A DNA stretch of 64,000 nucleotides, from positions 21,604 to 85,603 of the forward strand of contig SUYR01000010.1 of NCBI GenBank assembly GCA_015060335.1, written 5' to 3'. Position 1 is the first letter of the stretch, and each line of letters opens with the position of its first letter. This document shows, one piece after another, positions 37,188 to 46,484 of this stretch. The DNA is from Bacteroidales bacterium. Its GTDB lineage: Bacteria; Bacteroidota; Bacteroidia; Bacteroidales; UBA932. Made by a program: the position numbers and the translations under genes. The notes beneath the pieces were generated by a model. It saw only the letters and a list, made by a program, of their open reading frames with translations. It searched no databases and had not been told where the DNA came from.

Positions 37188-38672
37188 TTAGTTCCAGACT
37201 ACGAATTCTGTACAGTGTACTACTTTATTATCTGACTTAGTAAACTTCACGAGAAGATAGCGCGTGCTGATTGGATCTACCGTTGTAGCACACACCTCCG
37301 ACACATCCTTGTCAAGTTCAAGTTTACCCAGATATGTAAGATCTTCGTCTTTATAATCAAGGACAGCTGTGCTGACAACATATGATGCGTCCTCCAATGC
37401 ATAGAACTCTATTTCACGAGGCACTTTATTGTTGTGCCTACGCCACACCTCAAATCCATTCAGACTAAGCTCTTCTTTGAGATCAACAATAACTCTACAA
37501 GGTATTGCGTTCAGAGCACCATATCCTCGATTGTTATAAAGAGAATGCCAATACTGACCCTTTCCATCAAACGGTCCAGTAACAGCGCCTTCACTCGTCT
37601 GCACTGACTCTGCTGCCCATATAAAGCCAAGATGCTGATCTCGAGTATATGGTTCAAGTCCGAAGCCTGTGAGCGTCTTCATGAAATAGTCAGCAGGAAG
37701 ATCCGTATTCTGATAGTTAGCATCAGGTATGTCCTTATAGACTGATTTATTATTATTTCTAACAACTGCAACTGTACCATTCTCAACATTGATCTGCTTA
37801 CCATTAAGTACTGCGTTATGAACCTTGAAAGCATAGTTAGTACTTGTGCCCTTCTTCCACTCCGTAGCCGAAGGAATGTTGATAGTGTACGAAACAGAAC
37901 TTGTGCCCGGAGCCATTGTCTTCACGTCCTCGTTCTCAATCGTTGCATCAGCTGGCTTAGAAGCGAATACATATTTTGCAGGGATCGAGTTGCCGGCTGT
38001 AGTAAAGGCATCCTCAACATCGGTCTTGAAGAACTCAACCTCATATTCGAAGTCCCACTGGTTGTCGAAAGGAAGCTCCACAGTAAGTACCATTGAGCCT
38101 TCTACAAGAGAAGTTGCAGAAACGCGTGCTGCAGCAGCTCTCATATCAGGAGCAACCATGTAGTAACCAAGTGAAGCGGTGTCCTTATATGTTGCTATCT
38201 TAAGATCTGACTCAAGCTTGAGTGAAGCGACATAGCTCTTCATGTCGTCAAACGAAAGTTTGTTGGTCTGAGCGAACTCGAAGATCTTGACAGCATCAAA
38301 CTCTACATTGAAAGAAGCCTTTCTGTTGGCAACTGTTGCAGAATTCTTAGTGATAGTCCAGCAGTCAGATGGAAGAGCCTTGAGTGACTTTTCGTTTACT
38401 ACATTGTAGTACTCGATATAGCTCTCGTCTGCCTTTGCTGTAACTACAGGAGATTCCTCCTTAAGACCGGCGCTATATACATGTACAGGGAGCTCTACCT
38501 TATCCTGCACATCATACATAGTCACCTCCTGAATACCGTTTCTCCATGCATTGTCAACGAAATACACTGCAGAATCCGGCATGTTGGCATCTCTTGTATC
38601 AGGAATACAGCCGAAGAATACGGCCAATGCCATCATGAATGAAACTATATAATATACGTTTTTCATTTTCAT
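37188..38672 (-). CDS. DUF1735/discoidin-type surface glycan-binding lipoprotein
   Basis: The start is taken at ATG 38672 (MKMKNVYYIVSFMMALAVFFGC); the open frame to 38693 would overlap the SusD gene. The lipid cysteine follows AVFFG. Residues about 25-180 resemble the DUF1735 (BT3987-like N-terminal) domain, with P-D-S-A-V-Y-F-V-D, and the middle holds a second such or Ig-like unit. The C-terminal about 150 residues look like an F5/8 type C (discoidin) carbohydrate-binding domain, with I-V-D-L-K-E-E-L-S-L-N-G-F-E-V-W. No catalytic domain is present. It follows SusD by 10 bp and is likely the surface glycan-binding protein of PUL 2. Confidence 0.82.
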   Translation of the reverse strand: MKMKNVYYIVSFMMALAVFFGCIPDTRDANMPDSAVYFVDNAWRNGIQEVTMYDVQDKVELPVHVYSAGLKEESPVVTAKADESYIEYYNVVNEKSLKALPSDCWTITKNSATVANRKASFNVEFDAVKIFEFAQTNKLSFDDMKSYVASLKLESDLKIATYKDTASLGYYMVAPDMRAAAARVSATSLVEGSMVLTVELPFDNQWDFEYEVEFFKTDVEDAFTTAGNSIPAKYVFASKPADATIENEDVKTMAPGTSSVSYTINIPSATEWKKGTSTNYAFKVHNAVLNGKQINVENGTVAVVRNNNKSVYKDIPDANYQNTDLPADYFMKTLTGFGLEPYTRDQHLGFIWAAESVQTSEGAVTGPFDGKGQYWHSLYNNRGYGALNAIPCRVIVDLKEELSLNGFEVWRRHNNKVPREIEFYALEDASYVVSTAVLDYKDEDLTYLGKLELDKDVSEVCATTVDPISTRYLLVKFTKSDNKVVHCTEFVVWN

Positions 38673-38682
38673 AAATTTTAAA

Positions 38683-40656
38683 TTACCAACCAAGATTCTG
38701 TGAGTTTCTCAATGCCGGAACCTTGTTCACCTCTGATGTAGGGAATGGAAGGAGATAAGATCTCTGCTTGAATACACGTGGACCCATCTGCTTATGCTCT
38801 CCGAATGCATACTGATCCATTCCGATTTCACAACGCAACCAGTAATCTCCATCGATATCGTCATTTGGTGCCTTCTGGTTACATCCGATAGTATAACCGT
38901 TAGATGTCTTCTCAGAAATCATCCACATACGGCAGTCGTTGAAACGGTGGTTCTCGAAGCAGAGCTCTACCATTCTCTCACGTCTGATATACTCTCTCTG
39001 AAGCTCCTTGTCACCCACGATGTCAGGATATACTTCCTCGATGTTAGGTACACCGGCACGGTTACGTATCTTATTCCAGTACTTGAGGATGTCAGCATTT
39101 GTAGGATCGTACTCATTGAGAGCCTCGATATAATCCAGATAAACACCTGCAAGACGAATCTTAGGCCAAGAGTATGTACCCCAACCTGTAGTCTTTACGT
39201 TGAGTGTAGGGTCATAAAGTTTGAGAGCAAGGAAGCCGCAAGGGGGTACGTTGTTAGCGTTCGCAATACCATTCTTACCGTTATAGTAGAATTCGATGTC
39301 TGACTCGATTTTAGCATCACCCGCCATGAACTGCATACCGCTCCATGCAATGTTACGGTAGAAACGAGCCTCACGGCCTGCAAGACGGTTAGGAGTATCT
39401 TTCTCAAGAACAGGGAACTGGTCCTGGTTGATTGCAATAGCTGCAAGAAGAGGATTCTTCATCTTTACAGAACCTGTCTCGCTGTAACCGGCTTTAACTG
39501 CTCTTGGATCAACCTGTGCAGGATTCTCATCATCCACATTCTTACCGAGAGCATAAGCCTCTGAGTTCCAATGCTCTGTAGTCACAGGATATACACCGTT
39601 TGCCATAGCGAAGGCATCAACAAGCTTGTAGGTTGGAGAAAGTGATGCCCAACCGTCAACCTGCGCCACAATATTCTGAGGGAAAGTACTCTGACGGAAG
39701 TGCTGTCCGACCTTCTGAGTGGTAAGGATATATTCCTTTGGAGCGTGATCCTCTACGAAAAGCTTATGCAGGTTCTCAAGACCGCGATGAAGTGGGTCTG
39801 GATTGGTAGAGCTGTTCATAAGTTCATAGTGACCTGCTTCTGCATAGTCAATCATATCTCTTGCAGCATCAGCAGCAAGTTTCCAGCGGTTTTCATCATA
39901 AGTGATGTTGAAAAGCTGCTCACCCTTGTTGTTCTTGATGTTGTCGTAGATATGAGTACCGTTCTGACCGTTGAAGAGAGGACGAGCACTATAGAGAAGC
40001 ATCATCTCCTTCACTGCAAGGGCTGCACCCTTAGTGATACGACCATACTCTTTGGTAAGCTCGTAATCCTCACGGAGGTCCTTGTAAGCTTCGTCCAACT
40101 CAGAAGTAACGAAGTCAACGAGAGTCTGCCAAGGAGCTCTGTCCACTGTGTAAAGGTTTGCTTCGAGAGCCTCGTACGAAGTGTATCCGTTGAAGAATAC
40201 AGGGCCATAGAATCTCATAAGCATGAAATAGTAGCAGGCACGAAGGAATCTTGCCTCTGCTCTGTATGACTTGATCTCTACTTCAGAGAGCTCCGGACAT
40301 TTGTGGATATTCTCGATGAATATACTTGCCTCATAGATACCCTGATACGGTTTGGTATAGATATCACCAGCGCAAGCATTACCTGGATTATAGGTATTTG
40401 TATTGAAGTATTTTGTCCATGTCTGAGGGAAGGATCCTGCAGCCTCATCACTCATGTACTGCTGTACAAATTGACCTGCAAGATAAGACTCTTCATACAT
40501 GAAGCTATAGACGTTCCACAGATATGCCACTGCGGTCGATTGCTTCTCCCAGATGGTATCTGATGTAAGCATGTCATCAGGCTGTCTGTCGAGATAGCTC
40601 TCGCAACCAGCAAGGAAAAGCGATGAAATTAATAATAGTATAATTGATTTTTTCAT
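38683..40656 (-). CDS. SusD/RagB family nutrient-binding lipoprotein (PUL 2)
   Basis: A 657-residue lipoprotein (Cys18 after LFLAG). It has the N-terminal SusD_3-like start (E-S-Y-L-D-R-Q-P-D-D-M-L), the helix pair with Y-R-A-E-A-R-F-L-R-A-C-Y-Y-F, and the C-terminal W-N-K-I-R-N-R-A-G-V and R-R-E-R-M-V-E-L-C-F-E-N-H-R-F-N-D-C-R-M-W motifs. It is about 100 residues longer than the PUL 1 SusD. The gene starts 12 bp after SusC and would cap that transporter. Confidence 0.95.
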   Translation of the reverse strand: MKKSIILLLISSLFLAGCESYLDRQPDDMLTSDTIWEKQSTAVAYLWNVYSFMYEESYLAGQFVQQYMSDEAAGSFPQTWTKYFNTNTYNPGNACAGDIYTKPYQGIYEASIFIENIHKCPELSEVEIKSYRAEARFLRACYYFMLMRFYGPVFFNGYTSYEALEANLYTVDRAPWQTLVDFVTSELDEAYKDLREDYELTKEYGRITKGAALAVKEMMLLYSARPLFNGQNGTHIYDNIKNNKGEQLFNITYDENRWKLAADAARDMIDYAEAGHYELMNSSTNPDPLHRGLENLHKLFVEDHAPKEYILTTQKVGQHFRQSTFPQNIVAQVDGWASLSPTYKLVDAFAMANGVYPVTTEHWNSEAYALGKNVDDENPAQVDPRAVKAGYSETGSVKMKNPLLAAIAINQDQFPVLEKDTPNRLAGREARFYRNIAWSGMQFMAGDAKIESDIEFYYNGKNGIANANNVPPCGFLALKLYDPTLNVKTTGWGTYSWPKIRLAGVYLDYIEALNEYDPTNADILKYWNKIRNRAGVPNIEEVYPDIVGDKELQREYIRRERMVELCFENHRFNDCRMWMISEKTSNGYTIGCNQKAPNDDIDGDYWLRCEIGMDQYAFGEHKQMGPRVFKQRSYLLPFPTSEVNKVPALRNSQNLGW

Positions 40657-40668
40657 ATCTGATAATCT

Positions 40669-43600
40669 TTAGAAGCTTGCACTTACTCCGAAGCTTAATA
40701 CACGTGTTGTCGGATAGCGGTAAACACTGTTTGATCCAGATCCTGCTCCATTGAGGTTAGGGTCCCAAAGCTTGAAGTCGCTGATTGTGAAGAGATTCTG
40801 ACCCTGGAGATAGATACGGAATCCGCTCATACGCATCTTTGAAGTCCACTTCTTAGGAAGAGTATAACCGAGCTCTGCATTCTGGAGACGGATATAACTT
40901 GTGTCCTGAAGCCAGAAGTCTGATAACTGGCTGTTGTTATTTACTGTTGTCAGGTAAGAAAGACGTGGATATTTTGCATCAGGTCTTTCCGGAGTCCAGT
41001 AGTTCTGATAGATATCAGCCATTACATTAGATCTGTGGATCTTTCCTGAAGGAGAAGAAATACCATGAATGAAGTGTCCGCCGACGCTTGCCATATCCAT
41101 AGATACGCGCTCATTGCCCTGGAAGAAGAGAGAGAGGTCAAAGCCCTTGTAAGCCAAAGATACTCCGAAACCGTAAACTATCTCAGGAATATTTCTCCAA
41201 CCGATCGGCTTGCGGTCATTCTCGTCAATCTTACCATCGGCGTTGATATCTACATACTTGATGTCACCCGGCTGGATCTGACCGAAGTATGACTGGTCTG
41301 CATGAGTCTCGATGTCTTCCCAGCTCTGGAAAAGTCCGTCGGAGATGTAGCCCCAATTCTGGAAGCGTGCCTGACCTGTACCATTGAGATAAGACCACTC
41401 ATTCAGAGCCTCATCCTGATTTACAATCACGTTTCTTGCGTAAGTGAATGTACCCTTTGCAGTAACGGTGAAGTCTCCGAAAGTCTGACGGTAGTCAGCT
41501 GTGAGGTCAACACCGGAGTTATTCATGGCACCGATGTTCACCCATGGGTCCTTGGTTATACCCATGAAGTCAGGAACTGACTTACGCTGGAGGAAGATAC
41601 CCGTACGCTCCTCGTAGAAGAGGTCTGCCTGTACCTTGAGCTTGCCGAAGAGTGAGAGGTCGATACCGACGTCCATCTTCTCAGCCTGCTCCCAACCTAC
41701 GTTAGGGTTAGCGATATCTCCGAGGGCTATACCATTATATTTCGTATTAGAAGTACCCATCCAGGTGTCACCTGCGTCAGTATTGATGGTAGCGAGGTAG
41801 ATGAAACGGCGTCCGCCACCGATCTGGTCGTTACCTACAAGACCCCATGATCCGCGGATCTTGAGCATGTCCACAACGTTCTTGAGGCGGCCCCACCAAG
41901 GCTCCTCAGAGATGAGGTAACCGAGGGCTACTGAAGGGAAGAGACCGAAACGACGTCCTGGAGAGAAGTTCTCCGATCCGTTGTAACCGGCATTCAACTC
42001 TATAAAGTAGCGGTTGTCATAGTCATAAGTTACACGACCTGCTATACCCTGGTTTCTGTAAGGGATAGTCGCCTGAGAAGATCCACCTGTAAGGTCGATT
42101 CTACTTGACTGCTGGAAAAGGAAGAGACCTGTCACATTATGCTTGCCGAAAGAGTTGGCATAGTTGAGGGAAGCCTCGAGATATACACGGCGGCTACCGC
42201 TTGTACCATGACCGAAGTTGAGGGTCTGGTCTCCTATCTTGTTTGCATGGAGAGTGCGGTTGCCTTCTTCGTCAACAAGCAGAGTGTAATGGTCAGGAGT
42301 ACGTGTACGGTTGAGTGAGTGAGAGTTCGATGCGTCAAATGAGAACTTCGCATTTGCCTTCAAACCCTTGAGAAGCCACTGGAAGTCATGGGTAAGTCCC
42401 ACGAGTGACTGAGCGTTGTTCCAATACTGCTGACGGTAACCTGTCTGAGTTGCCAGAGCCCAAGGGTTGTGGCTGACGTCAGTACCAGGACCTGCTACAT
42501 AAGTCTCTCCGTCAATGACATATTTCACAGGGAAAGTATTGGCAGGAGTTGTAAGGGCGTATTCGAAGATTGTTCCTGAACCCTGACCAGGGCTATTTGT
42601 TTCCTCGAAGATTGTAGCGAGGTTGAGGTTGAGGGTGGTGTTCTTCTCTACCTTGAGGTCCACATTGGCACGGAAGTTATACTTTGAGTATTTGAGGTCA
42701 GTGCTGTATGGAAGAGTCTTGTCCTCATGATAAAGACCGTTCTCTGTATATACACCGGCACCGATGTAATACTTGACGATACTGTTACCTCCGGAGATCT
42801 GAACGTTTCCACGATGGCTGGTAGTCACCTTCTTGAACACCTCGTCCATCCAGTTTACATTAGGATACATATCCGGGTCTGCACCGCTGCGATAGAGCTC
42901 GATCTGCTCAGGAGTATAGCATGTTGATTCCTGACCTGCTGCTCTTGCTGCATCATTGTAAACTTCTGCAAACTGAACTGCATCGAGGGTTTCAGGAACT
43001 CTTGTAGGAGAAACGAGACCAACCTCGTATCTTGCGGTAATCTTAGCCTTTGACTCTGTACCTGAGTGAGTAGTGATGAGGATCACACCGTTCGCACCAC
43101 GCACACCGTAGATAGCTGTTGCAGAAGCATCCTTGAGGACTGAGAACTCCTTGATGTCGTTAGGGTCAACATGGTCCATAGAACGCTCTACGCCGTCAAC
43201 GAGGCAGAGAGGATAGTTGTTACCGCTGAAGGAGGATACACCGCGGATCCAGAATGTAGAGCCCGAGCCAGGCTCACCGCTGTTCTGGTAAGCAACCACA
43301 CCGGCAACCTGTCCACCGAGAACGCTTGAGATCTTGGAAACAGGGGCTGCGAGAGTCTTAGGAGTCACAGTTGTAACGGCACCGATGACACTGGCTTTCT
43401 TCTGTGTACCGTAACCGACAACGACTGTCTCCTCGATCGCGAGAGAACCTTCTTTCAGAAGAACATCTGCTTTCTGATTCTTTCCGGTAAGGTCCACTGA
43501 AGCGTCCTCATATCCGAAGAACGAAACGCTGAGAGTGGCATACTTGCCAGAATAGGTAATTGAATAACGGCCATCTGAGTCAGAAATTGTACCATAGGAC

Positions 43601-43786
43601 GAATCCTTGATCCAAACCTGAGCACCTGCAACCGGTTCATTCGTAGCTGCATCCCTGACAACACCCTGTACTGTCTTTGATGAGCCATTCTGAGCTGCTA
43701 CATCAGAGAGTATTGCCCCCCATGAAGCAGACTAAACATAGTAAGGCTGACAACAGCCAATGTTTAGATGTTTGATTTGCACTCAT
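40669..43786 (-). pseudogene. SusC-type TonB-dependent transporter with frameshift in signal peptide (PUL 2)
   Basis: The long frame (back to TAG at 43732-43734) encodes CarboxypepD_reg, plug (V-V-V-G-Y-G-T-Q-K-K, then S-V-L-K-D-A-S-A-T-A-I-Y-G-V-R-G-A-N-G) and barrel, ending S-F-G-V-S-A-S-F. It has no start codon with a signal peptide. Upstream in another frame, ATG 43786 begins MSANQTSKHWLLSALLCLVC, a proper signal core, which runs into a G6 tract (43716-43721) and then a stop. Removing one G joins the two into a protein of about 1038 residues with cleavage near VAAQ. So the gene is whole apart from one extra base in the tract: sequencing error, true mutation or slippage variation. There is no STN domain, in keeping with HTCS rather than sigma control. 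Confidence 0.85.
43716..43721 (-). repeat. G6 tract at the SusC frameshift site
   Basis: Six C on the plus strand (G in the coding strand). Five would place the signal peptide in frame with the mature receptor. The tract is in the signal-peptide coding region, so change of one base turns the whole protein on or off. Confidence 0.75.
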
Positions 43787-43897
43787 AAATTTGTTAGTTT
43801 TGGTTATAAATAGTGTCTTGACGGCGAATTTAGACAAGTTACCATATCGCGATGTATGAAATCACGCCATAGTAGAGTAAAATCGCGCCCAGATTTT

Positions 43898-44713
43898 TTA
43901 CAAGCTGGAAAAAGCCGTTTCACAGAAGAACAGGAACTGGAACTTGATGGAATTGAACCAATACGGCCAGTTGTGCCTTCCGGGACGGGAGGTGAAATCG
44001 TGCGGAATCTTCTCCTGCAGAAGCTTCTTGTGGAGGTTACAGTTGACCTCATAGAAGAAGTCGTCTGTGCCGCAGTCGAAGATTATGTTGAGCGAGCCCG
44101 GAGAGAGGAGATGCGTCATGTTGATGACCGTGTTCTCTTCCCAGTATTCGGGATGTTCCTCTATGGTACCGAGTCTCTTTGATATATGCCAGTTTTTCGG
44201 AAACGGTCTGATATCCACACCGCCCGACATGGCTCCGGCAGAGCCGAATATGTCCTGATGTCTGATTGCAAGATACAAGGCTCCGTGCCCTCCCATGGAG
44301 TTGCCGGTCACCGCTCTTGCCTTTCTGTCAGGAATGGTCCTGTAGTTGCCGTCGATGTATGAAATAAGCTCTTCGGATACGAAGGTTTCATACTTGTATT
44401 CCGGCATCACGGGACTGTCGAAGTACCAGCTGCTGTAACCGCCGTCCGGCATGACAACGATTACGTCATGCTGGTCTGAAAGTCTGCCCACATGACCGTC
44501 TGCTGCCCATTTGCGATGGTCGTCGCTGAATCCGTGCAGGAGATAGACAACCGGAAAAGAAAGACCTTCGCTGTAACTGTCGGGTGTGATGACAGTTACA
44601 GGAACGTCCTTATTCATGCTTTCGCTTCTGACCATGACCTCTGTCTGGCTGAAAGCAGAGGTCACGATACAGAATACGAAAGCCGATATTGCTGAAAGAA
44701 GCGCCTTTCTCAT
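43898..44713 (-). CDS. Esterase D/CE1-like alpha/beta hydrolase, secreted (copy 1)
   Basis: A 271-residue protein with a signal peptide (cleavage near SAFSQ) and only the catalytic domain. The nucleophile is Ser139 in T-G-N-S-M-G-G-H, the acid Asp217 or Asp218 in C-G-T-D-D-F-F, and the base His247 in G-R-H-N-W. Oxyanion part Y-L-L-H-G-F is at 57-62. The family includes feruloyl and acetyl esterases. It is paralogous to the C-terminal half of the protein at 55784-57298; the C-terminal tail differs from that copy. It starts 3 bp after the DUF4091 gene stop and 111 bp before SusC. It probably removes acyl groups from the PUL 2 glycan. Confidence 0.87.
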   Translation of the reverse strand: MRKALLSAISAFVFCIVTSAFSQTEVMVRSESMNKDVPVTVITPDSYSEGLSFPVVYLLHGFSDDHRKWAADGHVGRLSDQHDVIVVMPDGGYSSWYFDSPVMPEYKYETFVSEELISYIDGNYRTIPDRKARAVTGNSMGGHGALYLAIRHQDIFGSAGAMSGGVDIRPFPKNWHISKRLGTIEEHPEYWEENTVINMTHLLSPGSLNIIFDCGTDDFFYEVNCNLHKKLLQEKIPHDFTSRPGRHNWPYWFNSIKFQFLFFCETAFSSL

Positions 44714-44716
44714 AGA

Positions 44717-46474
44717 CTACTCGGCAAGCTGCTTTGAAATTGTGTCAAGAAGTTCGATTGCCTCATGCATCATTTCATCCCATGGAAGCCTTGTGTCAGT
44801 AAGCCTGAGACCCGCCATCTTGTCGAGATGGTCTTCCAACGGCTTGAGCGCAGGATTGTTCGGATACTTCTTGCGGAGGATGTGAACTTTCTCAAAGGCC
44901 TCGATACCGTCTCTGAAACGCTCGAAACGCATTGTAGAACGCGCATAAGGATATACCTGGAAGGTGTCGCCTGAACCCCATCTGCGGAAACGTGAGTCAT
45001 ACTCCGGACGTGCCGGCCATGAGTTGTATGCCCATCTGAGCTGACCGTCATAGTCTTTGGAGATGGCATGCCAGCTGAGAAGCTCTGACTCCCAAGGGTG
45101 AGAGAATGTCCATGTGTTAGGGAAGAATGTGCTGCAGCATACATAGAATGTGGTCACAAATCCTTTTGCACGACGCTCATCAATCTCTTCCTGAGTCAGG
45201 TAGAGCTGTCTCTGAGCCACACAGCAGTCTCTTACGTTAGGAATCCTGCGGTATGATGCATGGTTGTCCGCCATTGCAAAGCCGAGCTCCGGAGCGTATT
45301 TCTTCATGATACCGATGACAATCTCCATTTCTTCCGGATTTCTCTCATCCGCTGCGATGTTGGTGATTTCAAGCCAGCCCTTCTCCCTGAGGTGCTTTGT
45401 GAAATCCTGAAGGAACGGTCCCCAAAGGCTCTCATAGTCCTTATGTCTTGGTCCACGAGATTTCTCTACATATACACCGTTCTTCTCTTCATACCAGCAG
45501 ATCATGTTGTTCCAAGCAAGCATCGAGTAGCAGTTGATCTGCTTCTTCACTCCAAGGCTCATCATGAGTTCCACATACCTGTCGAATACCGTGTAGTCAT
45601 ACTCCCAGCTGCCGTCTTTCTTGTGAGTCCAGATGATCATGCTTTCATAGTCATCGAATGTCTGGGAGCCCCAAGGGTCACGGTTGAGTGTAGTGGTGAT
45701 TACTTTCTGACCGGCATTTGCCAGAAGAGCGAATTCTTCCTTGAGCGCTTCAAAGTGCTCGTCGCTCCACATTTCAAGGTTACGGATACGTGCCACAGCC
45801 GAAGGATGCTGCCACAAGTCGAGATGATATGTCCACTGATCTACAGGATGAAGGGTCTGACCGACTACCTCAACTTCGAACGGGAGGGAAACCTTTGCGC
45901 CTTTTGCGCTGATCTCTACTGAAGACTTATATACTCCCGGCTTCGCATCAGCAGGAATGTTGACTGTGAGCCAAACCGGACGGACAGTCTTAGGATCCAT
46001 GTTGAATACCTTGAGAGTATCGAGCATGTCCGGAGCAAGGATTGCAGGATGCTTGGGACCTCTTTCGCAACGGCAGTTGTCACCGCCCTCGTCCGCTATG
46101 GTATAACGCACAAAACGAGTCTGTGCGATATCTGCACTCATTTTTGAGCCTGCAGAAACGAAGTCTTTCACTGTACATCTGATACCGTTGAGACCCGTGC
46201 CGCTCCAGAGGAGAAGCTGAGCAGAGACAGTCTCACCTTTCCAACCGCTGATTGCGCATGTGTTTGCACTCTTTACGGGAACTTCACTGCGTGAATACAA
46301 TGAGTCAGCGGAAACCCACTGAGCCTGTACCTTTCCGACAGTGTTCCAGGCAGCCTGACTTCTCTGAGAAACCGGTACCGGATCGGCCGCTTCCTTGAAA
46401 GTCACAAACTTCTGAGCATTGGCACTGAATACCGATGCTGCAAGCAGTACTAATGATAAAAATCTTGTCTTCAT
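44717..46474 (-). CDS. DUF4091/GH123-like secreted glycosidase
   Basis: A 585-residue protein with a signal peptide ending SANAQ. An N-terminal beta-sandwich (about 30-205) is followed by a TIM-barrel-like region and a C-terminal helical piece with F-R-D-G-I-E-A-F-E. The DUF4091 group is related to GH123 beta-N-acetylgalactosaminidases, which use an Asp-Glu pair in substrate-assisted catalysis; the A-A-D-E-R motif near 370 would supply that pair. This fits the GalNAc theme of the neighbouring GH109. Activity is inferred from family resemblance. It begins 10 bp after the phosphodiesterase/SGNH gene. Confidence 0.78.
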   Translation of the reverse strand: MKTRFLSLVLLAASVFSANAQKFVTFKEAADPVPVSQRSQAAWNTVGKVQAQWVSADSLYSRSEVPVKSANTCAISGWKGETVSAQLLLWSGTGLNGIRCTVKDFVSAGSKMSADIAQTRFVRYTIADEGGDNCRCERGPKHPAILAPDMLDTLKVFNMDPKTVRPVWLTVNIPADAKPGVYKSSVEISAKGAKVSLPFEVEVVGQTLHPVDQWTYHLDLWQHPSAVARIRNLEMWSDEHFEALKEEFALLANAGQKVITTTLNRDPWGSQTFDDYESMIIWTHKKDGSWEYDYTVFDRYVELMMSLGVKKQINCYSMLAWNNMICWYEEKNGVYVEKSRGPRHKDYESLWGPFLQDFTKHLREKGWLEITNIAADERNPEEMEIVIGIMKKYAPELGFAMADNHASYRRIPNVRDCCVAQRQLYLTQEEIDERRAKGFVTTFYVCCSTFFPNTWTFSHPWESELLSWHAISKDYDGQLRWAYNSWPARPEYDSRFRRWGSGDTFQVYPYARSTMRFERFRDGIEAFEKVHILRKKYPNNPALKPLEDHLDKMAGLRLTDTRLPWDEMMHEAIELLDTISKQLAE

Positions 46475-46484
46475 ATAGAATAAG

